Shown here piece by piece: positions 15,989 to 25,606 of a DNA stretch of 64,000 nt (position 1 is its first letter; the number at the start of each line of letters is the position of its first letter). The stretch is from contig CAKPEI010000004.1 of the NCBI GenBank assembly GCA_934149365.1, forward strand, positions 119,174 to 183,173, written 5' to 3'. Both the position numbers and the translations under genes were made by a program. Source of the stretch: an uncultured Clostridia bacterium (GTDB lineage Bacteria > Bacillota > Clostridia > TANB77 > CAG-465). The notes beneath the pieces were generated by a model that made no database searches, had not been told where the DNA came from, and saw only the letters and a program-made list of their open reading frames with translations.

Positions 15989-18021
15989 TGGCAGGCAAAT
16001 TAGTAATAGTGGAATCACCTTCAAAAGCAAAAACTATTAAAAAGTATTTGGGAAAAGACTATGAAGTCATAGCTTCACAAGGACATATAATTGATTTACC
16101 AGCAAGTAGGATGGGAGTCGACTTAGAGAATGATTTTAAACCTGAATATATTAAAATGAAGGGAAAGGCTAAAATAATAAAAGAAATTAAAACTGAAGCA
16201 AAGAATAAAGATATAGTTTATCTTGCAACTGACCCTGATAGAGAGGGAGAAGCAATAGCGTGGCATCTTAGAAACGAGCTTAATATACCAGAGAAAGAAA
16301 AATGCAGAATAGAATTTAATGAAATCACAAAATCTGCAGTTACTGATGCCGTTAAAAAGGCAAGAACGGTTGACATGGATTTAGTTAATGCTCAGCAAGC
16401 AAGAAGAATACTAGATAGAATTGTTGGTTATCAAATAAGTCCTTTGCTTTGGAAAAAGGTAAAAAGAGGGCTTAGTGCAGGTCGTGTTCAATCAGTAGCT
16501 CTTAGAATTATAATGGACAGAGAAAACGAAATAAGAAATTTTGTGCCTGAAGAATATTGGGAACTTAATGCGTTACTTAATAAACAAAATAGTAAAGAGG
16601 AAATATTTGCTAGGTTTTATGGAGATAAAAAAGGAAAAATAAACTTAAATAATGAAGCTCAAGTAAATGAAATAGTAAGTAAAATAGATGGAAAGAAATA
16701 TCAAGTTACAGAAGTGAAAAAAAGCGAGAGGAAAAAGAACCCTCCAGCACCATTTACAACATCTAGTCTGCAACAAGATGCTTCAAGAAAATTTGGCTTT
16801 CCTGTAAAAAAAACTATGATGATAGCTCAAAGGCTATATGAAGCTGGATATATAACATATATGAGAACAGATTCTATTAGAATATCTGAAGAAGCACTTA
16901 AAATGGCGAAAGATTATATCACTAAAAATTTTGGAACTAAATATTACATGAGTAGAGTGTTTAAGAGCAAATCTAATTCTCAAGATGCTCACGAAGCCAT
17001 AAGACCAACATCTCTTGGAAATGTAGATGGCATGACTCTAGACAAAGATTCTATGAAACTATATACACTAATATATAATAGATTCTTAGCAAGCCAAATG
17101 CAACCTGCTGTGTACGATACAGTTAAAGTTACTATAGGAGTTTCTGATTATATTTTTAATGCAACAGGATCTACAATTAAATTTGATGGATATATGAAAT
17201 TATATATAGAAACTAAAGAAGATAGTGATGAAGAAACAGAAAATTCTAAGCTTCCGGAGCTGGAAAAAGGCGAAGTGTTAAAGCAGAAAAAACTAGATTT
17301 TAAGCAGAAGTTCACAGAGCCACCTTCAAGATATACAGAGGCTAGCTTAGTAAAAGTACTTGAAGAGAAAGGGATTGGAAGACCAAGTACATATGCTCCA
17401 ACTATTTCGACAATTATCGAAAGAGTATATGTTGAAAAAGATAAAAAGTATCTAGTTCCAACTGATTTAGGAGAAGTAGTAAATGATATAATGGTTAAAT
17501 ATTTTAAAGATATTGTAGATATAACATTTACCGCTAATATGGAACACAAGTTGGATGAAATATCTGAAGGCAATGTAGAGTATGTTGGAATGCTTAAGGA
17601 ATTCTATGGGCCTTTTAAGAAAAATTTAGAAGACGTTCAAGATAAAATAGAGAAGGTAAAGCTAAAAGAAGAAGTAACAGATGTTATTTGTGAATTCTGT
17701 GGAAGAAATATGGTTATAAAACAAGGCAGATATGGAAAATTCTTAGCTTGTCCAGGATATCCTGAGTGTAAAAATGCAAAACCAATTGTAGAAGAAATAA
17801 ATGAGAAATGTCCTAGATGTGGTGGAAAAATAATAGTTAAGAAAACTAAGACAAGAAGAAGTTTTTATGTTTGTGAGAATAATACTAATGATGAAAATAA
17901 AACTTGCGATTACATTTCTTGGACTAAACCAAGTCAAGAGGGAAAGAAAAAAGTAACTAGAAAAACTACTAAAAAGAAAAAGACTACTAAGAAAAAAACA
18001 GCTACTAAAAAATCTAAGTAA
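15988..18021 (+). CDS. topA: DNA topoisomerase I
   Basis: A type IA topoisomerase that relaxes negative supercoils. The 677-residue product starts with the Toprim domain (LVIVESPSKAKTIKKYLG; later DPDREGEAIAWHL) and carries the active-site tyrosine in YITYMRTDS (about residue 293). Two Cys4 zinc modules follow near the C terminus (CEFCGRNM...CPGYPEC; CPRCGGKI...CENNTND...C), then a Lys/Thr-rich basic tail. The start is GTG, 12 nt after AGGAGG and overlapping the glyA stop codon. The CDF transporter follows 11 nt later. Confidence 0.95.
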   Translation: MAGKLVIVESPSKAKTIKKYLGKDYEVIASQGHIIDLPASRMGVDLENDFKPEYIKMKGKAKIIKEIKTEAKNKDIVYLATDPDREGEAIAWHLRNELNIPEKEKCRIEFNEITKSAVTDAVKKARTVDMDLVNAQQARRILDRIVGYQISPLLWKKVKRGLSAGRVQSVALRIIMDRENEIRNFVPEEYWELNALLNKQNSKEEIFARFYGDKKGKINLNNEAQVNEIVSKIDGKKYQVTEVKKSERKKNPPAPFTTSSLQQDASRKFGFPVKKTMMIAQRLYEAGYITYMRTDSIRISEEALKMAKDYITKNFGTKYYMSRVFKSKSNSQDAHEAIRPTSLGNVDGMTLDKDSMKLYTLIYNRFLASQMQPAVYDTVKVTIGVSDYIFNATGSTIKFDGYMKLYIETKEDSDEETENSKLPELEKGEVLKQKKLDFKQKFTEPPSRYTEASLVKVLEEKGIGRPSTYAPTISTIIERVYVEKDKKYLVPTDLGEVVNDIMVKYFKDIVDITFTANMEHKLDEISEGNVEYVGMLKEFYGPFKKNLEDVQDKIEKVKLKEEVTDVICEFCGRNMVIKQGRYGKFLACPGYPECKNAKPIVEEINEKCPRCGGKIIVKKTKTRRSFYVCENNTNDENKTCDYISWTKPSQEGKKKVTRKTTKKKKTTKKKTATKKSK

Positions 18022-18032
18022 AGGTGAGTTAT

Positions 18033-18897
18033 ATGAGTGAAAGTAAAAAAGAAGTGAAAAAGGTGGGCATCATTCGGCATAGTTGCCAACCTTTTCTTAT
18101 TAGCCTTAAAGTTTTTGGGAGGCATATTTTTTAAATCTCAAGGTCTTATTGCTGATGCAATAAATAGTTTTGGAGACGTATTTTCATCTGTTGTTACTTT
18201 AATAGGTGGCAAAATAGCTGAAAAACCAGAAGATATCGATCACGAATTTGGACACGGAAAGGCAGAATATGTTGCATCATTTTTGATAGGAATATTTATG
18301 ATAATAGTTGGCTTAGATACGCTATATAGCAGCGCTAGAGCAGCTATATATAATCAAAGTTTTGAACTTTCATATATGCTTGTACTTATTCCACTTATAA
18401 CTATATTTGTAAAAACAATATTATACGTTTTAGTTAAATTTATAGCTAAAAAGAAAAAGAGTGTTTTAATTGAGGCCAATGCAGCAGATCATAGAAATGA
18501 TGTTATGGTGTCTATAGGTGTTCTTGTTGGAATTGTATTTGGGTATAGTGGTTACTATTTTGTAGATGGTATAATAGGAACAATAATTTCTATAATAATT
18601 ATTGTAACTGGAATTAAAATAGCAAGAGAAGCTTATGATATATTAATAGATAAATGTATAGATGCTAATATATCAAAAGAATTAAAAGAACAAATAATGG
18701 AATTTAATGGAGTTAATCATATAGATGAAGTAAAATCAAAGCCCACAGGAGATAAACATATACTTATTGTTAAAATATCTGTAGATCCAAACATGACTGT
18801 CTTAGAGAGCCATAAAATAGCCGGAATGATAAGAGATAAAATGAGGAAGAATGATAAAATATATGATACAATAGTTCATATAAATCCGGATGTATAA
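18033..18897 (+). CDS. Cation diffusion facilitator transporter with +1 frameshift at CGG codon 15
   Basis: A metal (Zn/Fe/Mn-type) proton antiporter of the CDF family. Translation should begin at ATG 18033 after AAGGTGAG, but the frame is broken at 18075: ATT-CGG-CAT. Skipping C18075 gives VGIIGIVANLFLLALKF, the expected first membrane helix, and continues to the stop at 18897 (287 residues). The rest is intact: metal site residues in LIADAINSFGDVFSS, HEFGHGKAEY and EANAADHRNDVMVSIG, and a C-terminal cytoplasmic domain with VDPNMTVLESHKIAG. In frame 0 a stop follows after about 19 codons. A TTG at 18115 could only start a truncated protein lacking helix 1. Operonic with glyA-topA. See findings on CGG frameshifts. 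Confidence 0.85.
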
Positions 18898-18904
18898 TAA
18901 AAAG

Positions 18905-18929
18905 AACTGGTTTTAAGCCAGTTTTTTTA
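18905..18929. terminator. Terminator between CDF and hemolysin III genes
   Basis: Stem AACTGG/CCAGTT followed by seven T residues on the plus strand; serves the convergent pair. Confidence 0.75.
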
Positions 18930-19658
18930 CTATATTTTTAATGTATATGAAAGTACGCAGAAGAAATGACAAATTGAACCTCCAAGTACAAATATATGAA
19001 ATATTGAATGAAAATATTTCACTTTTTTTAATGAGTAAAAAATAATTCCAACAGTATAAGTTATTCCTCCTATTATAAGCCAATATATGCTTGATATACA
19101 ATTTATTGTACTTAATTCTTTAAGTAAAGCTGGAATTAAGAAAAGTGCACTCCATCCCATTAAAGCATAAGAAGTTACATTTAGTACCTTAAATTTTCTT
19201 GGAAATACAGAGTATAAAATAGTTCCTAATATTGCCATAAGCCATACAAATCCAAATACTATCCAAGTAGTTTTACCAGTATTTCTTAATACTGTAAAAG
19301 TAAGTGGAGTGAAAGTTCCTGCAATTAAAAAGTATATTGAACAATGATCAAATACTTGTAATACTTTTTTGGCCCTTTCGTTTGATATCGAATGGTATAG
19401 AGTAGACATCGTATATAACAGTATTAGAGTTCCACCATATATAGTTACGCCTACAACGTCAATAGCAGTTCCATCATGTTTAACAGTGAATACAATAAGA
19501 AGTACTAGGGCAGCTATTGCAAGAAGTGCTCCAATTCCATGCACAACACTGCTGAAAATTTCTTCACCTAAAGAATATTTTTTTGCTGTTTCTTTTTTCT
19601 TTGGGTTAAGCTCATTTAGCTTTTGTTCCTCTAATTTTTGTATTATTATATCACTCAT
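18930..19658 (-). CDS. Hemolysin III (YqfA/PAQR) family membrane protein
   Basis: A 242-residue seven-helix protein of the hemolysin III/PAQR family: GEEIFSSVVHGIGALLAI at helix 1, LYHSISNERAKKVLQVFDHCSIYFLIAGTFTPL in the middle, and the late histidines FHSIFHIFVLGGSICHFF, which form the putative metal site. Bacterial members lack a proven common function, and the haemolysin name is historical. Its ATG lies just after the mnmA stop, whose last codons carry the GGAGGA ribosome site, so it is coupled to mnmA. Confidence 0.88.
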   Translation of the reverse strand: MSDIIIQKLEEQKLNELNPKKKETAKKYSLGEEIFSSVVHGIGALLAIAALVLLIVFTVKHDGTAIDVVGVTIYGGTLILLYTMSTLYHSISNERAKKVLQVFDHCSIYFLIAGTFTPLTFTVLRNTGKTTWIVFGFVWLMAILGTILYSVFPRKFKVLNVTSYALMGWSALFLIPALLKELSTINCISSIYWLIIGGITYTVGIIFYSLKKVKYFHSIFHIFVLGGSICHFFCVLSYTLKI

Positions 19659-19659
19659 T

Positions 19660-20724
19660 TTAAACTATAGTTCCTCCTCCTATAACAATATTATTATCAT
19701 AAAAAACAATTGCTTGGCCAGGTGTAATAGCACGTTGTGGCTCTTTGAATACAACTTTTACGTCACCGTTTTCTAAAGGAAAAATAGTTGCTTCTGCTTT
19801 TTTTGCAGAGTATCTTATTTTTGCTAAGACTACCATTGGTTTTGTTAAGCTTTCAAATGGCATAAAATTACATTTTGTGCAGATTAATGTGTTAGAAAAT
19901 AGTTTATCATTTTTATCTAAAATAACTTGATTACCCTTAACATCTAATTTTGTAACGTAAAGAGGTTCTTTCAAAGAAAGGCCTAAGCCTCTTCTTTGTC
20001 CTACGGTATAATGTATAATACCTTTATGTTTTCCTAATACCTTGCCAGTTTCGTTTTCAACAAAATTACCTGGTTTTGATTTGTAGTTGTAATTTTCCTC
20101 AATGAATTTTGCATAATCATCGTCCTCAACAAAGCATATTTCTTGGCTGTCTGATTTATTGGCAACCCCAAGACCATTATCTAAAGCAATTTTTCTTACT
20201 TCTTCTTTGGTATATTTACCAAGAGGCATTAATATATGTTTTAGTTGTTCTTGTTTTAGATTATATAATACGTAAGTTTGATCTTTATTTGCAGCTTCTG
20301 ATTCTACAATATAGTATCTACCATTTTTCTTGTTATATTCAACATTTGCATAATGTCCTGTTGCAATATAATCGGCATGAAATGTGTTTAAAGCTTGATT
20401 TAAAAGCTCTTCAAATTTTACATATCTATTACACGCTACACAAGGGTTTGGTGTATGACCTTCCATATATTCTTTAGCAAAATAGTCTATAACATTTTTT
20501 TTGAATGTATCTTTAAAGTTTAAAGTATAAAATGGTATCCCTATTTGCTCGCAAACTTTTTTTGCATCATTTATAGATGATATATTAGAACAGGGTTTAT
20601 TAGATGAAGGATTGGGCAATAAATCTAAGTTTACACCAATAACTTCATATCCTTGATTTTTAAGTAGCAAAGCACATACAGAACTGTCTACGCCACCACT
20701 CATTCCTACAATTACTTTTTTCAT
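19660..20724 (-). CDS. mnmA: tRNA-specific 2-thiouridylase
   Basis: MnmA thiolates U34 of tRNA-Lys, -Glu and -Gln using sulfur relayed from a cysteine desulfurase. The 354-residue product has the PP-loop GMSGGVDSSVCALLL, the first catalytic cysteine in TPNPCVACNRYVKF, the second in SQEICFVEDDDY, and the C-terminal beta-barrel (LGLSLKEPLYVTKLD, ITPGQAIVFYDNN). Start after AAAGGA. It heads a two-gene unit with the hemolysin III gene. A second tRNA thiolase (ttcA-like) is also in the window. Confidence 0.96.
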   Translation of the reverse strand: MKKVIVGMSGGVDSSVCALLLKNQGYEVIGVNLDLLPNPSSNKPCSNISSINDAKKVCEQIGIPFYTLNFKDTFKKNVIDYFAKEYMEGHTPNPCVACNRYVKFEELLNQALNTFHADYIATGHYANVEYNKKNGRYYIVESEAANKDQTYVLYNLKQEQLKHILMPLGKYTKEEVRKIALDNGLGVANKSDSQEICFVEDDDYAKFIEENYNYKSKPGNFVENETGKVLGKHKGIIHYTVGQRRGLGLSLKEPLYVTKLDVKGNQVILDKNDKLFSNTLICTKCNFMPFESLTKPMVVLAKIRYSAKKAEATIFPLENGDVKVVFKEPQRAITPGQAIVFYDNNIVIGGGTIV

Positions 20725-20906
20725 AATTTATCCTTTCATTTAACATATATATTTTACAACAAAAGAGACTTTAAATCAACTTGTATTAAAATATATATAA
20801 CTTGAAAATTGCAATAATGCATAGTTTATGATATAATGCTTTACATAATGAAAGCTAGTACATATCTAATTAGATATGAATAAAAACTAATTAGGAGGAA
20901 TTTTCT

Positions 20907-21572
20907 ATGAAGAAGATGACCAAAAAAGTGCTAGCGGTGTTATGCATAATATTTATGGCTTTCATTATGTATGAAATTTTGGTTCAAAACAATAGTGAGA
21001 ACATACAAAATGAGATTGTGCAAAATGAGGAAAAATTGAAAACAGATGCAGAACTCACTAAAGAGATTGTTCAAAAGAATTTAGAAAAAGTAACTAGAAT
21101 ACAGGAGATGATAGATACTGAGCCTGAAATAGTTGTATTAAAAGAAAAAGGTCATATGATATTAGAGCATGATAAGGTTAAGGAAAAAAATAAACTTATT
21201 GATTGGCTTGTATTTTCAGGAATTGAAATTAATGTAAAATATACAGCCAGTCTTAGCATAAGTTCAAGTGATATTGATATATATTTTGATGAAGAAAGTG
21301 AAAATATTAATATTATTTTAGATACTCAAAAAATTAAACTGCATGCTATTAACATTGATGATATTATTTTATGCACTAAAAAAGGACTTATAGCTAAAGG
21401 ATATTCTCCAAGTGAAGTTACAGCACTTACAATGATTGCAAAAGAAAAAATAGAAGAGCAGATTTCAAATGATAGTGGACTAATGTTTCTAGCTGAAATG
21501 AATTTAAAATCATATCTGCAAAATCTTGCATACAGTATGGGAATATTTAATGTTGAAATCGTACAAAAATAG
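20907..21572 (+). CDS. Membrane-anchored DUF4230-like protein
   Basis: A 221-residue protein with an N-terminal anchor (about residues 7-25), a short coiled segment, and a domain whose layout resembles DUF4230: an E.VVLKEKG strand, a long beta region (ISSSDIDIYFDEES, NINIILDTQKI), an acidic-aromatic middle and a helix-rich tail where a family-like MIAKEKIEEQI follows. Function unknown. AGGAGG lies 9 nt before the ATG. Single gene with its own terminator. Confidence 0.55.
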   Translation: MKKMTKKVLAVLCIIFMAFIMYEILVQNNSENIQNEIVQNEEKLKTDAELTKEIVQKNLEKVTRIQEMIDTEPEIVVLKEKGHMILEHDKVKEKNKLIDWLVFSGIEINVKYTASLSISSSDIDIYFDEESENINIILDTQKIKLHAINIDDIILCTKKGLIAKGYSPSEVTALTMIAKEKIEEQISNDSGLMFLAEMNLKSYLQNLAYSMGIFNVEIVQK

Positions 21573-21581
21573 AAATAAAAG

Positions 21582-21612
21582 AAAAATAGCAGTTTTTTCT
21601 GCTATTTTTTCT
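21582..21612 (+). terminator. Terminator of the DUF4230-like gene
   Basis: Stem AAAAATAGCAG/CTGCTATTTTT with a further T run. Confidence 0.85.
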
Positions 21613-21670
21613 TTTTCTAGTTGATTTAAAAATAATAACTGGTATAATTATTATGTGGGAGAGGATGTAA

Positions 21671-22093
21671 GTGAAAAACACAAAAAAGAAAAAATATAAA
21701 GCATCAAAAAGAACGTGGATAATATTATCAATATTTTTATTAGTTTTAATTTGTATAATAACGGGAGTTTTGTTATATACTAACTCAGAAAAATATGAAA
21801 AGAAAAAAGTAGAAAAAACAATGGAAAAATGGGCAAAAGAGTATTATACTGATCAACTAGTTAAAGTAGCATCAGGTTACATTAAAACAAAAGCTGAAAG
21901 AGATGAAAGCATAACTATAAATATAGATGCACTTAAAAAGTATGGAAAAGATACGTCGCAAATAAAAAATACAAAGAAAAATAAACAATGTAACGATATA
22001 GAAAGTTATGTGTCTATAAAAATAAAAAAAGATGCAAAAAATATAGCAAAAGATTTCATATTAGAAAAAGTAGTATTGGATTGTTTTGAATAA
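21671..22093 (+). CDS. Small membrane-anchored protein, unknown
   Basis: A 140-residue Lys-rich protein: a very basic N terminus, one membrane helix (about residues 15-36), then a soluble outer domain rich in Lys and Asp. GTG start, about 6 nt after GGGAGAGG. I recognise no family. It is separated by only about 80 nt from the next small envelope protein and may share its transcript. Confidence 0.5.
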   Translation: MKNTKKKKYKASKRTWIILSIFLLVLICIITGVLLYTNSEKYEKKKVEKTMEKWAKEYYTDQLVKVASGYIKTKAERDESITINIDALKKYGKDTSQIKNTKKNKQCNDIESYVSIKIKKDAKNIAKDFILEKVVLDCFE

Positions 22094-22172
22094 TAAAAAA
22101 AACAGTATTACACATACTATTTGAGTAATAGAAGTTTTGCTATTAATAAATTAAGTTATGGAGGTGATGTGT

Positions 22173-22517
22173 GTGAAAAAATTAGCTGTTGTTTTAATAA
22201 TTCTTGTAATACTATTTGGAATATTACCTGTATGTTTTGCTACGAATGTAGAAGATACTACAAAAACAAATGATAGTACAGAAGTAATACCAAAAGAAGT
22301 AGTCGATGATACAGATGATATTGATGACATAAATGATGTTGATGATAGTGATACAATAGTAATAAGCGATACTTTAGAAACTAAACCAGTAGAAACAGAA
22401 GTGAATAAAGAAAATGCTACTAGAGTATGGACAATAAGCTTGGCAGTAGTTGCAATCTTAATTGTTATAGGAGTTTGTATTTATTATATGACAAATCCAA
22501 AAGTAAATAAAAAGTAA
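22173..22517 (+). CDS. Secreted/anchored Asp-Thr-rich small protein
   Basis: A 114-residue protein with a signal peptide (to about PVCFA), a low-complexity acidic linker rich in Asp, Thr and Val (DDTDDIDDINDVDD) and a C-terminal membrane helix (VWTISLAVVAILIVIGVCIYY) with a short basic tail. This is the look of a small surface stalk. The GTG at 22173 is chosen because GGAGG (22160-22164) sits only 2 nt before the ATG at 22167 but 8 nt before the GTG. Function unknown. Confidence 0.5.
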   Translation: MKKLAVVLIILVILFGILPVCFATNVEDTTKTNDSTEVIPKEVVDDTDDIDDINDVDDSDTIVISDTLETKPVETEVNKENATRVWTISLAVVAILIVIGVCIYYMTNPKVNKK

Positions 22518-22530
22518 TTTAAGAGTCCTA

Positions 22531-22558
22531 AAAAAAGAGAGGTAAATCTCTCTTTTTT
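22531..22558 (+). terminator. Terminator
   Basis: Stem AAAAGAGAG/CTCTCTTTT with a T run, closing the small envelope-protein unit. Confidence 0.85.
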
Positions 22559-22583
22559 GTCGTTTTTTGACACATTATTTTTC

Positions 22584-22611
22584 TTGACTTGATACTATTG
22601 AAATATATAAT
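22584..22611 (+). promoter_or_regulatory. Sigma-A promoter of the DprA-like gene
   Basis: TTGACT at 22584-22589, a 16-bp spacer, TATAAT at 22606-22611. Transcription should start near 22618, leaving almost no leader before the AGAGGTG ribosome site. Confidence 0.7.
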
Positions 22612-22622
22612 TAAGTTAAGAG

Positions 22623-23162
22623 GTGAATAAAATTAAAAGTGGGACATATGTATATAAAGAAATAGTAAATAAATTAAAAAGTAGTTATATAGAAAGTATT
22701 ACAATTATAAGTAAAAGGAAAAACTTAATAGAAGATTATAAACTAGTTTATGTTATAACTCCAGAACTTAAAGAGAATAAAGAAATATACTTAAAACTTT
22801 TTAATAAAGAAAAATATAGCTACATTAATATTGATAATGTAGGTAATAAGGCGGCTGTAAACGTGATTGATATTTCAAATGGTGATAAAATATATGTTAC
22901 TTTAAAAGAATGTATTTCTAAATATAAATTAAAATATATTAGTCAATATATTTCGATTTCGCTTGCAGATTACGTTATTGTAAATAAAATTAAGAGTATA
23001 TCGGAAAGTATGGTAGAACTAGATATAGCCTTAGATTTAGGAAAAGAAATCTATGCAATACCAGGTGATATATTTAGTTACAAAAATTATTTAGCTAATT
23101 TTGCAATAAAACAAGGTGCTGTACCTATATGTTCAGAGCATGACGTTACCAATATAAAGTAG
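22623..23162 (+). CDS. DprA/Smf-like protein, short and divergent
   Basis: A 176-179 residue Rossmann-type protein. Only the last third is recognisable: VELDIALDLGKEIYAIPGDIF..KNYLANFAIKQGAVPI matches the DprA region GREVFAIPGNIF...SNxLIxxGA. DprA loads RecA on incoming single strands; the usual glycine-rich first half and C-terminal winged helix are not visible, so this is either a shortened DprA relative or a decayed copy. The start is uncertain. GTG 22623 overlaps the only ribosome site (AGAGGTG), and the in-frame codon at correct spacing is ATT 22632, a rare initiator. Confidence 0.5.
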   Translation: MNKIKSGTYVYKEIVNKLKSSYIESITIISKRKNLIEDYKLVYVITPELKENKEIYLKLFNKEKYSYINIDNVGNKAAVNVIDISNGDKIYVTLKECISKYKLKYISQYISISLADYVIVNKIKSISESMVELDIALDLGKEIYAIPGDIFSYKNYLANFAIKQGAVPICSEHDVTNIK

Positions 23163-23227
23163 AAAAGAACTAGGATGTATTGTTTTTTTTTACTTTATAT
23201 AGTAAAATTATATACGAGGTGATTAAT

Positions 23228-25561
23228 ATGCCGTCAGACAAAAAGGGCAAAAAAATTAAGCTTAAGAAGCTTGATTATAAAAGAAAAATAGATGACCCAA
23301 ACAGTAAAGAAGCAAAGGAATATAAAAATAAAAAAGGCAAGAAGAAAAAGCTTGGCTTTAAAATATTTAAGATTTGCTTATTTACATTTATAGCTTTGGG
23401 AATAATAGGTATAGGAGTTGTAGTAGGCGTAATTACTGGAATAATAGATAAGACAGAGAGTGTAGATTTAGCACAGCTACAAATGCTTAAGTTAACATCG
23501 TTCGTATATGATAGCGAAAATAATGAAATAGCATCAATTTATGGAGATGAAAATAGGGTAAATGTAACTTATGATAAGATACCTAAGCATTTAATCGATG
23601 CTGTTATATCTATAGAGGATGAGAGATTCTTAGAACATGGTGGTGTTGATATAAAAAGAACAGCTGCAGCCATTGTTACTTACGTGTTTAATGGTGGAAA
23701 GTCTACATTTGGTGGAAGTACAATAACACAGCAATTGATTAAAAACACTACAGGAGATAATGAGACTAAATGGACTAGAAAAATAAGAGAATGGTACAGA
23801 GCAATAAGCCTAGAACATAAACTAAGTAAAGAAGATATAATGGAATCATATCTTAACACAATTTATTTAGGGGCAGGAGCTCATGGTGTTGAAGTTGCAG
23901 CTCATACATATTTTAACAAAAGTGTAACAGATATAAATCTAGCAGAAGCAGCTACACTTGCAGCAATAATTCAGCTTCCAGAAGGGTACAACCCATATAG
24001 AAGTGAAGAAGCTGCAGAAAAATTAAAAAATAGAAAAGAAGTTGTACTTAAAAAGATGCTTGAACTTGGAAAAATAACTCAAGAAGAGTACGACGAAGCA
24101 ATGGCTTATGAAATTAAATACGAAAAAGGAGCTGTTGCTACAGGTACAAAATATTCATACTATGTAGATGCAGTTATAGAAGCTGTTGTAGAAGATTTGA
24201 TGGAACAAAGAAATGTAACAAGAGAACTTGCACTTCAAATGTTATATAATAATGGTTACAAAATATATACACCACAAGTAGCAAGCGTACAGAAATCTAT
24301 AGACTCGGCTTTTGCTAATAAAAAGTGGTTTTATACAGACAAAAAAGGCGAATTTATGCAAGCGGGTATGGTAGTTATCGACAATGCAACGGGAAATGTT
24401 GTAGGTTTGTGTGGTGGTGCCGGAGAAAAATCAACAGATAGAGGATTTAATAGAGCAACTCAAGCTAAGAGACAACCAGGTTCTTCATTTAAACCAATAG
24501 CAGCGTATGGACCAGCATTTGAAAAAGGTGTTTCATATCCAGGTATGGGATATGATGACTCTCAAATTACAATAGGTAATTGGACACCTAAGAACTATTA
24601 TGGATACTTTAATGGATACGTTTCAGCAAGAAATGCGATAAATCAATCTATGAATATCCCAGCGGTAAGAGCAATGCAGTCAGTTGGCGTAGAATATGCT
24701 AAGAAATTTGCTGAAAATCTAGGAATTAGCACATTTACAAAAAATGATAATTCTTTATCAATGGCACTTGGTGGTTTAGATCAAGGTGCTACAGTTCTTG
24801 AAATGGCAGGAGCATATGCAACATTTGCAAATGGTGGGTTATATATAAAACCTAAACTATATACAAAAGTTTTAGACTCAGAGGGTAAAGAAATATTATC
24901 TACTAAAACAACAGCTCAAAGAGTTATGAAAGATACAACTGCATATCTAATAACAGATTGCTTGAAAACAGTTGTAACAAGTGGTACAGGTACATCAACT
25001 AAAATAGGTGGAGGAATAGATGCAGCAGGTAAAACTGGTAACTCTAACGATGATAAGGACCAATGGTTCGTAGGATATACTCCATATTATACAGCAGCTG
25101 TATGGAATGGTTATGATACACCAAAATCTATATCAAGACCTTATCCATATACTTGTATGAGAGTATATACAGATGTTATGAGAGCTATTCATAAAGGACT
25201 TGAAGCAAAGACATTTACAAAACCTAGTGGAATTATAACAGCAAGCGTATGTACAGCATCTGGAAAGATGCCTACAGAAGCATGTGAAAGATATGGTGGA
25301 GTGGTAAAGACTGAAATATTTGCGTCAGGAACAGTTCCAACGGAATCATGTTCAGTGCATAAGCTAGCTTCAATATGTAAACAAACAGGAAAAGTTGCAA
25401 CTCCATATTGTCCTGAGGTAGAAGATAGAGCATTTATAACAAGAGATGAGAATCCTAAGGTTAAACCAAGAGATTGGTCAAGAATGCTTACAAAAGATAC
25501 ATGTACAGTACATACATCATCAAATGGTGGAAACGGTGGAGTTAATCCATATTCAAATTAA
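23228..25561 (+). CDS. Class A penicillin-binding protein (PBP1A family)
   Basis: A bifunctional peptidoglycan synthase of 777 residues. It has a Lys-rich cytoplasmic tail, one membrane anchor (about 45-70), a GT51 glycosyltransferase domain (IEDERFLEHGGVDIKR, GGSTITQQLIKN, EHKLSKEDIMESYLNTIYLG), and a transpeptidase with SxxK in QPGSSFKPIA, SxN in NQSMN and KTG in DAAGKTGNSNDDKD. A Cys-containing C-terminal extension follows (CTASGKMPTEAC, CKQTGKVATPYC). The ATG at 23228 follows GAGGTGAT; the upstream ATG-like start at 23180 has no site. The paired-cysteine tail repeat (C...G..PTEAC / G.VATPYC) is also seen in other clostridial PBP1 proteins. Confidence 0.93.
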   Translation: MPSDKKGKKIKLKKLDYKRKIDDPNSKEAKEYKNKKGKKKKLGFKIFKICLFTFIALGIIGIGVVVGVITGIIDKTESVDLAQLQMLKLTSFVYDSENNEIASIYGDENRVNVTYDKIPKHLIDAVISIEDERFLEHGGVDIKRTAAAIVTYVFNGGKSTFGGSTITQQLIKNTTGDNETKWTRKIREWYRAISLEHKLSKEDIMESYLNTIYLGAGAHGVEVAAHTYFNKSVTDINLAEAATLAAIIQLPEGYNPYRSEEAAEKLKNRKEVVLKKMLELGKITQEEYDEAMAYEIKYEKGAVATGTKYSYYVDAVIEAVVEDLMEQRNVTRELALQMLYNNGYKIYTPQVASVQKSIDSAFANKKWFYTDKKGEFMQAGMVVIDNATGNVVGLCGGAGEKSTDRGFNRATQAKRQPGSSFKPIAAYGPAFEKGVSYPGMGYDDSQITIGNWTPKNYYGYFNGYVSARNAINQSMNIPAVRAMQSVGVEYAKKFAENLGISTFTKNDNSLSMALGGLDQGATVLEMAGAYATFANGGLYIKPKLYTKVLDSEGKEILSTKTTAQRVMKDTTAYLITDCLKTVVTSGTGTSTKIGGGIDAAGKTGNSNDDKDQWFVGYTPYYTAAVWNGYDTPKSISRPYPYTCMRVYTDVMRAIHKGLEAKTFTKPSGIITASVCTASGKMPTEACERYGGVVKTEIFASGTVPTESCSVHKLASICKQTGKVATPYCPEVEDRAFITRDENPKVKPRDWSRMLTKDTCTVHTSSNGGNGGVNPYSN

Positions 25562-25570
25562 AAAAACATA

Positions 25571-25606
25571 AAAGTGGTTAAGAAATATACTTAACCACTT
25601 TTTTTA
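25571..25606. terminator. Bidirectional terminator between PBP and spoIIR
   Basis: A perfect 12-bp stem AAAGTGGTTAAG/CTTAACCACTTT with T residues on both sides. The left arm contains the end of spoIIR. Confidence 0.9.

Noticed and set aside
19369..19776. Plus-strand frame across hemolysin III and mnmA
   Set aside because: A shadow of two conserved minus-strand genes with no ribosome site.
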